Positions 1 through 13,305 of a stretch of DNA of 64,000 nucleotides are shown piece after piece. The notes beneath the pieces are model-generated. The model did not search any database. It saw only the letters and a program-made list of their open reading frames with translations, and was not told where the DNA came from. The DNA comes from Hyperoplus lanceolatus. Its lineage: Eukaryota > Chordata > Actinopteri > Uranoscopiformes > Ammodytidae. The stretch spans positions 29,135,001 to 29,199,000 of the forward strand of contig CM049395.1 of NCBI GenBank assembly GCA_026929865.2. Reading direction: 5' to 3'. The stretch's first letter is position 1. Each line of letters starts with the position of its first letter. Position numbers and translations under genes: made by a program.

Positions 1-3000
1 TATGTGTATTTCTGACATAAGTGGGTTCTGGGGACACACACCAGACTTAAAACCAGTTCATAGGGAACAGCTTGTGCAATTGGGAAAAAAAGCATGACCC
101 ACAGGTAAAACGCTGAATTTTTGGATCAGTGGTTAAGTTTGGAAAAATTACTGGTTATGGTTTGTCTCCAGGAAATGATTGTAAGTCTCTAGCCTATTTA
201 GGTCCCCAAAAGTGACTTAAGACAACACACTGTGTGTATGTGTGTGACCTGTATTGCTGTCAGTCTGAATTGTTTAACAGCTGATACTTGTTATGGTTTC
301 AAAGACTCAAGCCTAACGTTTGGCTTGAGCCTGAATTTAGAGAGGTTTGAGTTTGTATTTAAGCAAATCTTTAGATTATTCGAATTGTAGTTCTCCATAC
401 CTTTACATCATACCAATAGAAACACACTTTTAACATGACATGAACTAGCTTTGTAGGTTTGATTTCTTCCAAAGGTTTTAGCTGCAAGATTTCACTAGAA
501 GCTTACCTGAACCAGATTCATTCAGCAGCTATACTGAACCAATGATAATTCAGGTTTCATCTTGAATTTTGTTTGTTCAACTCTTGAAGTAGTTCTTATC
601 ACTTAGCATAAGTGGAAAGGCCATTCTCAAAGCTTCTGTGGCCAATAAAACACAGAGGGACAATGCTCAATATTTAATTCCATCATGTGCATTACTATTT
701 ACTTACTTAAACTTGAATTTTTCTACCACCATTAGGACTCCTCACTGAACCTCACTGTTTATTGGTTTGTTTATTATGATACTTATTAGCTGTGGTGGTC
801 GCAGGCTGCTGGTACAGCAGCAGGTTCCTCCCCTGCATGTCTGACAATTATTCTTTGGAGTAGGGGGTAGGCAGGGTGGTGTGAAGGTGCTGAGCACTGC
901 ACTGCCTGGGAACAGGAGGGGGGGACTTTTATTGCCAATGAATTTGTGTCGTTTTCTTTTCACACGCCCACTAACTAACCTCCCCTCTCCTGCCTCTCTG
1001 CTCTCTAAATGGTTTGTGGCAGGCAGCTCCGCCCTCCTATAACACACCTGTGCATGATGAGAAGGGGGAGGATAGGGGAGGGGTTGGTTGTAGCTCCCTG
1101 CAGCCATCAGGTGGGCCAAACACCGCTGTAAACTGTAGTGGTGAACTACTGAACCCACAGAAAGACTTCAGCAGATACTGCAGCAGAGACTGCATTGATT
1201 TAATAGCACCTTTCCTAATACTGAGTGTTTTAAATGATAACTCTTATTAGTCAGTCAATTTGGTGAGGTGTCCACATACTGTTGGCCTTATAGTGTATAT
1301 CAAATCTTTTTTTCAGATCTAAATGAGTCAGTCCCAAAATATGTTTTAATTAAAATCTGTGACATGTTTGTTAAGGCCTGATTTTATAAGTGATATTTTA
1401 AATTCTGCATTTACATATTAGAGAAGTTTGTGTTTATTTATACTTTCATACGATTCAATTTCTCCATTATTAGTGTCCGATACAATCTGCCTTGAGGTCC
1501 TCATGCAGCAGGTTACAGTTGTTGTTTGGCTGTTAAAGAGCTTCTTCTTGTATTTGGAGAATGTGTCAGAAGGTGATAACAGACCCTGTCAGGTTTAACA
1601 GCCTCTGTGTATTTTCGCCTCTAGCTTAGTTTTGTGCGCTACAAGTTTAATTTACGGCCCTTTCAGGAATCTTATCTGCAGCGGCCAACCGTAAACTAAC
1701 ACCTAACAACGACACTTCAAAGCTGCCATTAGAGGCAGAGGTGCCAAAGAAACCAGCCCAGCGCTTTAAGGGAAAAGGTGCAGATTGATGAGGTGTCGTA
1801 GATTATTGTTGGGAGGAAAGAAACATTTACAGAAAGAAAAGGACTGGAGTGAAATGTTCCTCCAGATTAGAAAAAAGGACCGCATCAGGCCTGAGGGGTT
1901 TGGAGCAGATTGACCAGGAAAACCAGCTTCCACATCAGGACAATGACGGGTCAATCAACACCTGGGGACAGACCAGGAGTTTCAGTTCAACAGGTAACTC
2001 AGATCACTCAGATAAGTAAATTATGTTTTCACTGTGGAGAACGGGAAGAAGGGTTGAAAACTCTTGCTGCTGCTCTGCTAGGGGTTCACCCTTAAGAAAA
2101 TCCCACACGTCTTGTTACTTATTGTATTGACTTGGACTCATTTTGGGTTTGAACCCAGAATGTATTGGTTTATATGGTGGGCGGTGAATCACTATACTGT
2201 AGATGAACAGGAAAGCGACAAAAGTTGTATGGTGCTGCTTTTTTTTAACCAGGCACAAAACCTAAACTAGGGGCTAAACGAGGCTAACAAAACATCCAAA
2301 CAGTGCAGAGATGGTGAAGATTCTCTGAGATTACTTGACACACATTACATATAATCATTTGATCAATCATTAATATGAAGAAATTGATCATTGCAGATTT
2401 AAAGCACACTCCTAGTAATGTATTACTTAAAAAAAGTTGACATATATACCCAGAGAGAACCTTTATTGAAGGCCCACACTGATGATAGCCTTCTCTGCTG
2501 CCAGGTGATTCTTAAAGAGCAACTTGCAGTTTGCAGACCCCAGTGAATGAATGAATATGGAAATGATGTATAAACTATATACAATAATTAGCACATGTAC
2601 AAAGCGGTAGTGTCTTCTGGTGCTGTTTATAGGACAGCATTTTGCTTCTGCATCTAAAATATAAGGGCAAACAGGAAGCAAACTAACAGGTGGGAGAGTG
2701 GTTGAGTTCAACATGAAGAACTTAGAGATAACAATTCTAGTTTCGACACTGAATAGGTAATTACAATCAGTATATATCTTTCTTCTCTTTTATTTTGGTA
2801 TATGTCAATACATTTACTGTTGTGTATGTCAGATATTTCTCTTTTATCCTTCTATCTCTGTCACCCCCCACAATGTGATGCTCGTCTCATCATTTCTTAT
2901 TGACGACTATGACAAATCTTCATCTTCTTTCACAGCATTTCATCATGTGATGAATTCATTCATTGGAGTAAATAAGCCATGTGGCCGTCTGGCTGGTGGG

Positions 3001-3100
3001 GGCGGGACGCTCTGTGCACCAGCGTGTCATCATCACCATCATCAAGTTCTCCTACTCTGCTTCTTGTTGTTCTCCTCCTCCTTCTCATATCTCTCCACAG
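1..3100. other. Intergenic, no gene seen
   Basis: I see no coding exon with recognisable homology on either strand. The open frames here are short and match no family I know. The sequence is AT-rich single-copy-looking DNA with one short transposon-end fragment (listed separately). Confidence 0.6.
1264..1291. repeat. Fragment of a Tc1/mariner-type terminal repeat
   Basis: The stretch reads GGTGTCCACATACTGTTGG and then ends in TATAG. It resembles the right terminal repeat of the element at 57515-59785 (GGTGTCCACATACTTTTGG). No matching left end was found upstream, so this looks like a lone remnant. Confidence 0.4.
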
Positions 3101-3119
3101 GGTTTTGCCCGTACGGTAA

Positions 3120-3305
3120 AGAGACTGTTAATTAGTGTTTTGGTTAGAGATTTTTCCCGGACACCTTGCTGTCACGCCTCTCCCCGAAGTCTCCAATTAA
3201 TGGCACACAAATTGCAGAGACAGATTTGTGATTAATTACAGCTCAACATATACGGCCGGTGAAAGGGCCAGCCGTTGGCATCAGACATTTGATATCTATA
3301 CTTTA
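3120..3305. promoter_or_regulatory. Candidate conserved non-coding element
   Basis: This is complex, non-repetitive sequence with several homeodomain-type cores (TTAATTA, CCAATTAATGG, GATTAATTAC) and no coding potential. Its composition differs from the simple AT-rich DNA around it. The call is an inference from composition and from the position about 7 kb from foxb1; no alignment was possible. Confidence 0.25.
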
Positions 3306-3938
3306 ATTGTGTTTGTGATATTTCAAACCTGAATTGTGTCCCGTCAAGTTTTTACTCAACTGGAACCAAAACATGACATCAGGGTTTGTTGTTGTCAAAC
3401 TAGAGTCAATGCAAGAAAGCTTCACAACAGCTTTATTTAATATATTTCAATGAACACAAGGTTAAAGAAGAAGGTACTGCATGGTAGATTATTTGAAGTG
3501 GCTATAAAATATACTTTTATAACTATGCCCAATGACAGTGTGTTTGGTGGCTCAGATAGGGAAACTCAAACTCCCATCAACTTTACAGAGCTAAATTATG
3601 AGTTTTTCATGATTTTTTCCCATGAATTCTAGTCTACCCTCACGGTTCCCAGTTGTGTTCAGGGGACAAGCTGTATAAATCCACTGTACACTACATGCTC
3701 AGCAGAAAACCTCAGATGGACATAAAGTAGCTGGTAAACTGAGTGGAGCATTAAGCAGCAAAGGAACCACATATTTCCATCAGGAGGTGGGTGGAGAAGA
3801 AAAGCCGAGCAAAAAGATAAAGAATATTGGACACAAATACCACTCCAGATGATGGATCATGCGACTCCCTAACTGCTGGATGTGAAAATAAGCAACTTTT
3901 TTCTAACAAGTTCAACATATCAACTTTAAAGCTGATGA

Positions 3939-4754
3939 TGTTATGATCCTGCTTGGGCCTCAAGCCCTTGTGTTGTTTTTCCCTTTTACCCTTGTCTATG
4001 TGCTGGTCTATTGCAGGGTTGGAGTCAGGTGTGCTGGAGTCAATCACCAGCTTTCACAGCTGCCATCAATCATCAATCAACTGCTCTTCATATACCCGGC
4101 CCTACCTGCCAGACACTGCCAGATTGTAGATTCTGTTTCTACACAGTCAGTCCTCTCTCTAAAGGCCAGGACACACCAGTCCGACACGTTCCGACTACCC
4201 AAAAACTGGAGTCGCCGTTTCAGGAAGCTCCAGTCTTCCCGTCGCGGCCACAAAACACACCGAGACGACTGCTTATTTTTCCCTACGCTCTGCGCTTGCG
4301 CGGGACGTAATGTCTCCACAACAGCAGGCGGCGCTAATCTGTATTGTGGCCCGAAAAAATACGAAAGCCGGAAATGATGGGATAGCTCTCTAGAGCATAC
4401 ACATAGATAGAAATACGTGTGTCCTGGCCTTAAGCTAACCTGTTTGCAGCTCCGCTTTTTGCATTTTTCCTGGCTAACTCCTGTCTTTTCTGCCACAGCT
4501 CTCCCGTCCTGACTCCAGCCACCAGCTCCAGCCCTCGCCCGCCAGCACTTCCTCCTGGACCCCTCTGCCTGCCTGCTCTAGCCTGCTCACACTCAGCTCC
4601 CTGGACTTGCCCCGTTGCTCTCTCCCTGGAGCCCCATGACAGCCAGCTTCCCCCCCGGATCACGGTCCTAACCCCCTGCTGGTCACTTCCAAAATAAATC
4701 TTCTTAAAACTGTTACTGTCTCCGCGCCTGTGTCCTCCTGATCCAGCCGTTACA
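3939..4754 (+). mobile_element. Solo LTR, Gypsy-like, with a nested MITE
   Basis: The segment begins TGTTATGATCC and ends CCGTTACA (the TG...CA form). It is flanked on both sides by the five-base direct repeat GATGA (3934-3938 and 4755-4759). Inside are a TATA-like stretch near 4092 and an AATAAA signal near 4694, in promoter-then-polyadenylation order for plus-strand transcription. No internal retroviral coding region adjoins it, so it is a solitary LTR left by recombination. Without the inserted MITE and its duplication it is about 545 bp. The Gypsy (Ty3) assignment rests on the start sequence, length and five-base duplication, and is tentative. It is a fossil. Confidence 0.7.
4163..4430. 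mobile_element. PIF-Harbinger-type MITE inside the LTR
   Basis: The ends are inverted repeats, AGGCCAGGACACAC at the left and GTGTGTCCTGGCCT at the right, flanked by a three-base TAA duplication (4160-4162 and 4431-4433). TAA/TWA duplications are typical of the PIF-Harbinger superfamily. The element is 268 bp and has no transposase. It lies wholly within the LTR at 3939-4754, so it inserted later. Confidence 0.7.
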
Positions 4755-5469
4755 GATGATGTGTCAGTGTTGTGTTCACTACTGGTTTCTGATGAAAAGA
4801 AATGGACAAAAAAGTCAGTGAATGAAGGTATAAGCCTCATGTTATTTAAAAAGGGCTTTACAAAAGATATGACACAATCTAAATGTTGCGATAGCATTAG
4901 AAGTAATTTAATGCAGCTCTGGTACAATATGCTCAGGATTGGTGGACTAACAGTAACAGCAACTACATAAAGAGAGATGATTGCGGAATCGAAATACATT
5001 GAAGTGCTATTGCATAAATAGGCTATGGACCATACATATTATCTACACTGGGTTTAGAGAGCACAACTTCAAGTTTTGGGGACGTCTCCAAGGAAAAAAT
5101 TAATCAATGACAACAAATGTGTGCTATTCACTCCTTGAATCAACCCGACCTCACCTCCTCAGCATTTTGTCCTCCATCCACACCTTTTCCTTCTCCTCCA
5201 TCTGCTCCTTTGCCTCTTGTTTGAACTCCTAATCTTCTTCCTGTCCCAACTGTTACTTATGAGACCTCTGTGTATTTTACTGCTTGAACACTTGATTACT
5301 TTTACCTTAATACATATTTGAACGTAAGGCTGTTTCTTGTATCCTGTGGTATTTTTTTGGTCTTTAAGCTCTCTTCCTCCTTACTCTTCTTCTGTGAGCA
5401 GGAATGTCAATAACAGCAGACGAGAGTTTTCCTGTTTAAATGTCATTTGTTTTACTTGTGTGTGGCCAC

Positions 5470-5665
5470 AAAGCTCAGGAGGGAGAGAGGGGGGGTGTTC
5501 ACAAACCGACATTTTTACGGTAACAGTCGCCGTCTCTCGGCAACACACTCAAAGACCTACTCATTGACGGGCACAATTGTGTTTGGCACCAGGGAAAGTG
5601 TTAACTGGCTAATCCCTTACGGCAGCCCAGACGCTGCCTGCTGCTAATTCACCGCTCTCCAAAAA
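5470..5665. promoter_or_regulatory. Candidate conserved non-coding element
   Basis: This is a complex stretch of roughly balanced base composition in AT-rich surroundings, about 4 kb from the 3' end of foxb1. Short open frames cross it on the plus strand but match no family I recognise. The regulatory call is a guess from composition. Confidence 0.2.
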
Positions 5666-6404
5666 CTCGCCAGTGTTTACACTCCAGACCTCCGTCACTT
5701 TGGAAGAATAAAAAGCTCTTCAGACTTGCTTTTCTTCCTCCAGAAGAGCTGTCTGTCGTCTTTCAGCGTTTAGAGAAACTGCAGCAGAGAGTCGATTAAA
5801 CTGAACAGATATGCCAAGAGAAAACACATCAGACACACAGGATAACCTTTAAAAGTCTGCAGCTTTAAACTCAACATACAGCAGCAAACTCACTGCGAAA
5901 AGGAAAAGGTTAACCTAAATGTTATGATTAAGTTGCTCTAAAGAATGAACAGCATAACATAGTCTACACGCATTAGGCCTATTTTAAGTCTACTTATCTG
6001 GTTGGGATGCTAACTAATTTACAAGAACTATAATGATATTTATATAAACTCCTAAATTGTTTGGTCAATTGTGTTTTTACATAATCTGAAAATAATCCAT
6101 TTACAAGAAGAAATCCTGCATTGAAAAATGGTGCTTAGGGACAAGTAGCCTATGTTAATATTATAAGCAACATTTAGTAAAAGCATTAAAAGTAGACAAA
6201 TAGGTTTAATACTGTCATATGCCTATTGAAGTGGATTATTGTTACTGATGTTTTCTTGTATAATCATAATTTCAGCGGGATCTTTCATGCGAAAACACAT
6301 TATGAATTTACCAAAACATAATAATAATTACATCATGTTTTGATAGTTTTCAAAAGTTCAATATGTGCTATGGTCTGCAAAGTAAATGAGACCGTGAATA
6401 ATTA

Positions 6405-6545
6405 AAAGTATGACATTGACCTCTTAACAAGAGTAGAAGTAGAAAGTAGCAATGGAAATATAATAAATACTCAAGTAAAGTATCAGTACCTCAATGTGTA
6501 GGCCACTCAAGTACAATACCTACTCAGTTACGTTCCCAAATTTCC
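6405..6545. repeat. Degenerate fish interspersed repeat (CAAGTAAAGTA family)
   Basis: The phrases AATACTCAAGTAAAGTATCAGTACCTCAA and ACTCAAGTACAATACCTACTCAGTTAC (given here in two parts around a divergent centre) resemble a very common teleost repeat rich in ACTTAAGTA-like words. No clear ends or target duplication remain. Related degenerate words recur near 37625, 52070 and 53650. Confidence 0.35.
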
Positions 6546-7020
6546 TTTTCAACTCTATTTTTGGCACTCTGGAGATACATATTATTAAAAGAATAATACA
6601 TTGAAAATTAGTTTAGGCATAAAGTGCACTGAAGATAAATTAAGGTGGGGATATTTTAAAAAATGTGGTTTCTGTTTTTGTATTGACATGTTTTACAGGT
6701 GTGTAACAAGTACATTTGTGTATATTTAACATTATTTGTTGAAGTAAAAAAATAACAGTAAAGTGTTTCTGTGATGTATTGCTGTTATGGGTTAAGTATG
6801 CCATTACAATAATTTAAAAACTGTTTGCAGCACACGGATCATCTCCACAGTAAGTTAAACAATGTGTTAACAGCTAGTGGTGACATTAACCCAGTTTACA
6901 ACCAGTAGTTTTCTCTTCATTTTTATTTTACAGTCACATCCCCTGGAAATCTTGTAATTTGGGGAATATTGTAGCTTGTTTTCCCCCTAACTAGTTCCAA
7001 CATGCTAAGAAATTCTCTAA

Positions 7021-7991
7021 TGGCGCTTTTCCACCGCACATGTAGCTCGACTCGACTCAACTCGACTCGACTCAACTTGGTTTGGTAGCAGCACGGGTCG
7101 TTTTCCACCGCAAATAGTACCTGCTGAACGTGGGCGGGGTCGTCGTAAGGGGCTGAAAGTCTACTCCGGAGCAAAGTAGCAAAGCAGAAATTACGAGCAG
7201 TTGTTGCACTATTAACTGAACCAACCGCCAAAAACACGGATGAAAAATGTTTAAGAAATACCCCCCTTGTAACTGTTTGCTAAAAGAAGTAGAAGAATAT
7301 TGCTACGGGCCATTAAAAGGGATGGTTGTTGTCCCGATGTGTGACTCTGCCACACAGTCAACTGTAGGGATGCGTCACGTACATCCCTATGCACGTAAAC
7401 ACGGGCATGATAAAGTTGACTGTTTAGTGCTTGTTTCAGGATACGTGTTTTCAAATGCAAGCCGTGTCTCAGCCTGAATATTTTATTGAGGTAATCAGTT
7501 AAGTCCGAGGCTTGTAATGTAATCGCTCGCTATCATGTCTGTCCCAGCTGGCTACTATTTAGCCTAGCTGCTAGCTGCCCTACATGTCTCCTCTCGTATG
7601 TAAGTAACTTCCCCAACAACCAACACTGGGTGAGCTTAGCGAATATATGGAAAATAAATTCGGATCTGTGATGCAAATCAAATGAAAGAGAGCCAGAGAA
7701 GGCTGCACGCGGCGTAAATACACTCAAAAGTCCCGGAGACTTGGGGAGAATAAACAACAGAATGAAGCCGGTAGTCTCTGGCCACTGATTGGCCAGACAA
7801 TAGTCTCTGGCCAATCAGTGGCCGGCCGTCTGCCCTTTAGCATCGGCTCAGCTCGCTTGGACCCTAGAGCGAGGCGATACCAAAAGCAGCCGCTACGTGG
7901 TACCAGGTACCATGAAATTGCGGTGGAAAAGCCAAAAATGCGAGTCGAGTAGAGTCGAGTCGAGCTGATACCATGCGGTGGAAAAGCGCCA
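7021..7991. mobile_element. Non-autonomous PIF-Harbinger-type element
   Basis: The terminal inverted repeats are TGGCGCTTTTCCACCGCA at the left and its complement TGCGGTGGAAAAGCGCCA at the right, flanked by a TAA duplication (7018-7020 and 7992-7994). Just inside both ends are short runs of the pentamer CGACT/AGTCG (7047-7075 and 7942-7964). The GTGGAAAA core is also repeated further in at each side (near 7098 and 7919). The element is 971 bp and has no transposase reading frame. The TAA duplication and the palindromic ends point to PIF-Harbinger. Confidence 0.75.
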
Positions 7992-8264
7992 TAAAAGGTG
8001 GGAGATACAGAAATTAAATAGGTATAATAATCACAGTAATCAATCATTGAAGGTTGATATGACCGTAATCAAAACGTGTGTTTAGAAAGTGAGAATGGAG
8101 TTCTAACTCAACCAAAACTGTATCTGAAAGCCACAAACTCTTGTTTTTTAAACTTAAGGCTACCTACTGTAACCAGTAACTCCAATTGGCAGATACTGTA
8201 AATAAATGAAAATGACAAAAGAAGAAAGTCTTCAAAATGTAAACACTTGAGTTTAACACCACCC

Positions 8265-8266
<2 letters not shown>

Positions 8267-8352
<86 letters not shown>
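8267..8352 (+). repeat. (TG)n microsatellite
   Basis: An uninterrupted TG array of about 86 bases. The polyvaline/cysteine and histidine/threonine reading frames that cross it are artefacts. Confidence 0.98.
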
Positions 8353-9474
<1,122 letters not shown>

Positions 9475-9502
9475 AATAAAGAGAGAACAAAGTTAGGTCC
9501 CG

Positions 9503-10441
9503 TTAGTGAACCGCCACCGTGGACTGCAGCAGCGAGGAGGACAGCGCCTCTCCGGGAGCGGCCGGGCTGCTCTGGCCGGTGGCTGTCTGCGGTGAAGTGG
9601 GGCTCAAAGACTGGGGCGAGTTCGCAAGGAAAGCTGGGATGTGTGTGGGCAGCCCCGGCAGGCCTGGCATTGAGGTGGGCGTGGGTTTGATGGGCACAGG
9701 GAATGCAGGCAAAGTCTGCCCGCCGTGACAGATGGACTTGAACGGCATGCCGTAGGCCGAGTAGTCGCTTGTGGCCATAGAGATTGGAGCTGCCGTGTCT
9801 ATCATCCCGGAGCCATACATGTGAGGCCAGGCCGGGGTCAGCTGGTTGTGGAGCGGGTACCCGGTGGTGGAGAAGGCCGCAAGCCCGCCCGGCATCTTGT
9901 ATTCTCTGGCGATGATGTTCTCGATGGCAAACGGGTGTTTGAAGCTTGACGGCTGGGTCACAGAGGTCAGGTTGTATCCACCCGGCATCTGCGGGAGGTG
10001 CGCGGCGGCGTGTAGCGCACTGAGCCGCAGCTTGGCCTGCTGCTGCAGGTAATGGGCAGCGTCATGCTGCTTGCTGGGCGCCAGCGAGTCCGTAGCCAGC
10101 ATGCTCCCCAGTTTAAAGCGCTTCCTGCGCCGCAGAAAACTCCCGTTCTCAAACATATCGCCGCAGCTCGGGTGCAGAGCCCAAAAACTTCCCTTACCGG
10201 GCTGATCCGGCCGACGGGGGATCTTAATGAAGCAGTCGTTGAAGGAGAGGTTGTGTCGCAGGGAGTTCTGCCACCGCTGCGTGTTCTCCCGGTAGTATGG
10301 AAACCGGTCCATGATGAACTTGTAAATCTCACTGAGAGGGAGCATCTTCTCCGGGCAGCCCTGGATAGCCATGGCCGTGAGGGAGATGTAAGAGTAGGGA
10401 GGCTTCTGGTCGCTGTATGTGTTCCTCCCCGGGCGAGGCAT
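9503..10441 (-). CDS. foxb1: Forkhead box protein B1
   Basis: FoxB1 is a nuclear winged-helix transcription factor, known in vertebrates for roles in the developing diencephalon, hindbrain and spinal cord. The 312-residue product starts [20 protein letters not shown], the exact FoxB1 start. An in-frame ATG five codons upstream (10456) is less likely because family members begin at MPRPGRN. The forkhead domain spans about residues 12-110, with recognition helix residues [17 protein letters not shown] (53-69) and wing 2 ending in [18 protein letters not shown] (171-178) fits the eh1-type Groucho/TLE-binding motif. The protein ends in VAVH, as in other FoxB1 proteins. The gene has a single coding exon, as expected. 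Whether this is the teleost foxb1a or foxb1b copy cannot be decided from sequence alone. A large antisense frame opposite the coding region is a shadow. Confidence 0.97.
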   Translation of the reverse strand: MPRPGRNTYSDQKPPYSYISLTAMAIQGCPEKMLPLSEIYKFIMDRFPYYRENTQRWQNSLRHNLSFNDCFIKIPRRPDQPGKGSFWALHPSCGDMFENGSFLRRRKRFKLGSMLATDSLAPSKQHDAAHYLQQQAKLRLSALHAAAHLPQMPGGYNLTSVTQPSSFKHPFAIENIIAREYKMPGGLAAFSTTGYPLHNQLTPAWPHMYGSGMIDTAAPISMATSDYSAYGMPFKSICHGGQTLPAFPVPIKPTPTSMPGLPGLPTHIPAFLANSPQSLSPTSPQTATGQSSPAAPGEALSSSLLQSTVAVH

Positions 10442-11150
10442 TATTCTGTAGAACAAGTCCGAGCCGAGATGAGTTCAATTCCAAGTCTGCAACGAGCAGG
10501 AGACTCACCTCACTTTTTCAAACTTTGTCCAAATAGTTCCAACACTTCAAAATGCCGTTACGCACGAACAGAAACTTGCCTGGTATTTGGCACGCATGGC
10601 CCCGTCTATCACGCACAGCCGCAACTTCGACGTCAAGTTTATGAAAAGTTAAAAGAAGCAGCGGCTGGTTCCTCCTGTCGTCCCTCCCTGCCTGCTGCAG
10701 ATCCCCGGCAGGTGCAGCGCGGTGTCTGTCCTCCTCCTGCGCTAAGCGGCTGCCGCTGCCTCCTCCATGCCCTTCTATCGGTCTGTCCCGTCTGCGGGCT
10801 GGACGGCGGTGACAGGAGCAGAAAAGACCCCCGGAGAGGAGCTTGGCTCATTAATGGACCAATTCCTCACCATCACATGATCACAGCCAGGAGGAGGAGG
10901 GAGGGGGTTCTGGAGGGGCGGGGGGGGGGGGGGTCCGGGTGCACAATGTGGTTTCGTTTACACGTATTTACATTGACGCACTGAGCCAACACAAGTATTT
11001 TTTTTTCCATTTGAAGCCGAGGCGGCTAAAAGAGCAGAGGAAAGCAGAGCAGGAATGAGCGGAGCAGAGAAGCCTGATTGTCGGGGATGTTTGTGATGGA
11101 GCGGCGCTGAGCTCTGTGGAGGTATGTCGGTGTGTTTGGAAACATTTTAC
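10442..11150 (-). promoter_or_regulatory. foxb1 5' flank and likely promoter
   Basis: This GC-richer stretch directly upstream of the foxb1 start is the expected promoter and 5' UTR. It contains a CCAAT element at 10859-10863 beside a TTAATGG core. A G-rich tract at 10890-10938 includes an uninterrupted run of 14 G. No clear TATA box was seen close to the start, as is common for developmental regulators. The exact transcription start cannot be read from the sequence. Confidence 0.5.
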
Positions 11151-11153
11151 GCA

Positions 11154-11155
<2 letters not shown>

Positions 11156-11245
<90 letters not shown>

Positions 11246-11252
11246 GTGTGTG
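11156..11252 (+). repeat. (TG)n microsatellite upstream of foxb1
   Basis: A TG array of about 97 bases with one C interruption near 11241. It lies about 0.7 kb upstream of the foxb1 start codon. Confidence 0.97.
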
Positions 11253-11671
11253 TTCCCGTATGTGCAAGTCTGTGTGTGAGGGGGGTTGTTGGGTGCCCCT
11301 CACCAATTTGCATTGACAAATAGATCCGCTGAGAGCTGCTGTTTGAGCGGCTTTAATGGCGATTTGCTTTGTTTCTTTTTATTGTCGGCTTTTTTCCCTT
11401 TACAGCTCCGATCTGAAGCTGCTGCACTCCGTCTGCTCCCACCAAGTAAAATGATCATTGAGATGAGCTATATTTTTTAGGAAGAAAATAAGGGTCAATA
11501 ATTTTTTTAAACATGTTCAAAACAAATTAATGATCTCTTCTTCGTTATAGCCTTTATCGACGGCCTCAGTATTTGGCTGAATTCAACCGCATGGATTGAA
11601 TTTGATCTCTTCGTCTCCGTGTTTCCAACTTTAAGTTGGCCTACATAGATCCTCACCGATACTCATTGTAA

Positions 11672-11704
11672 GACATTGACGCTTAATTAAAAAGCGTCAA
11701 TGTC
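11672..11704. repeat. Perfect 13-bp inverted repeat (hairpin)
   Basis: GACATTGACGCTT at 11672-11684 is followed, after a seven-base AT loop, by its exact complement AAGCGTCAATGTC at 11692-11704. TTAATTAA-like words lie in the loop and just after the right arm. The hairpin is about 1.2 kb upstream of the foxb1 start. Confidence 0.85.
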
Positions 11705-12082
11705 GTTAATTAAAATAAACATAGAATCTGGAAATGTTCTCCCATTTTTTAAGGTAACACTTCGTTTATTTAGGGAACCATATTAAACTTGTTTTTAAAT
11801 ATAAAGGACCTTTCGAGAGGTTAATTTGTTTGAGGTCTAAATTCCGCTGTTATATGCCACCTTTATTTTAAATTTGTTTATTTTTTTCTTCTCGTTCATA
11901 CCACTACATATCAAAACTTTAAAATGTCAAATAGCCTATGTTGTCTGTGTTTCAGAGATGAAAGCCAAAATGAAGATGAGTTTATCTCTTGCAAACTTTT
12001 GATCACTAGTTCCTGTTGGAGAAATATAAATAAACAGGCCTATTGACCACAAATACGTAAGGCATACATGTAGGCCTAGGAT

Positions 12083-12221
<139 letters not shown>

Positions 12222-12730
12222 CATGAAGAACATGGAGAGTGTGCAGAGTTATTTGTCATTTTTATTATGCTATTTAATTATTATAATTTTTACACTATAA
12301 TATTGATGATACAATAATGATGTCAGATAAATACTAACGGAGAAGTACTTTACATTATTAGACTGATAATAATTACTTTAATAAGTAATTTAATTATGTG
12401 TGGGAGTCATTAGTTAATTGTTGGACTGATTAATTTGATAGATTTACAAGACAATTATTAATCAATAAAGAATGAAGTGTTAAAGAGAGAACATGTTCAA
12501 ATAGCCCACCAAACGTTAAATCAGAATTTTATTTAACGTAGAATTATGACATTTTTATGACATTATTACCTGATTAAAATATTCGAAGCAGCACATGTTT
12601 CATTGTATTCTCTATCGGATTAGATGAATTACTGCTGACACTTTCTCTGTCAGTGTTTCAGAGGGGAGGATTTAAAGCGGAGACGCCGAAGGTTTTAATA
12701 TTCCCAGGAGGAGGGGGGAGGTGTGGCGAG

Positions 12731-12745
12731 AGGGGGGGGGGGGGG
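12731..12745 (+). repeat. Poly-G run
   Basis: An uninterrupted run of about 14 G, preceded by GA-rich sequence. Confidence 0.85.
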
Positions 12746-12774
12746 TCGACACCAAACAGCCACTTTCACACGTC

Positions 12775-12787
12775 TGACCTTTGACCT
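12775..12787 (-). promoter_or_regulatory. DR1 nuclear-receptor site
   Basis: TGACCTTTGACCT is the exact complement of AGGTCAAAGGTCA, the ideal direct repeat with one-base spacing bound by HNF4, COUP-TF, RXR and PPAR/RXR. It lies about 2.3 kb upstream of foxb1. The motif is seen directly; its use is an inference. Confidence 0.45.
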
Positions 12788-13271
12788 TTGAGTTGATAAT
12801 CTGACACAGAGCGTTCAGGATGCAGAGACACGCTCCGAAAACACAGACACGCTCGGAACTCTTCAGCCAAACATTCAATTAAGAGTCCATGAGATTTTAT
12901 TATATATATTTTTTAATAATTATACGTTTGTGTATTTATAACACACTTCTCTCCGTTTTTTAAATACATAGACGTATAATCCCAACATGCATTAATAAAT
13001 ACCAATCTTTTTAATCTTTTTCTTTTTTCTTCACACTTTTGTTGTATTTCTATAGCAATTTAACAATGCTTCTGAAGGAAGAAAACTCTGATTTTTCTTA
13101 AATTTGTTTTAACTAAGTGTCACGTTTAAATGATTGAAAATGTAATAATTGAATTAGTATTTAATTAGTATAATTTAATGTAATAATAGTTGAGTTATTA
13201 ATTTGATTAGAATTTAGTTTATAGTGTCACTGATTTAGATTTTAATCAAATAAACAAACAACAGAAATTAG

Positions 13272-13273
<2 letters not shown>

Positions 13274-13302
<29 letters not shown>
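13274..13302 (+). repeat. Short (GT)n microsatellite
   Basis: About 14 GT units in AT-rich intergenic DNA. Confidence 0.9.

Positions 13303-13305
<3 letters not shown>

Larger units (their letters stand above)
4760..7017. other. Intergenic, no gene seen
   Basis: No coding exon is recognisable. The part from about 5160 to 5460 is pyrimidine-rich on the plus strand. The rest is AT-rich with one regulatory candidate and one degenerate repeat (listed separately). Confidence 0.6.

Noticed and set aside
4077-4999. Minus-strand frames of 139 and 189 codons
   Set aside because: They run through the solo LTR and its MITE and encode low-complexity sequence without a domain.
10052-10984. 310-codon plus-strand frame opposite foxb1
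   Set aside because: It is the antisense of the GC-rich foxb1 coding region and promoter and resembles no protein family.
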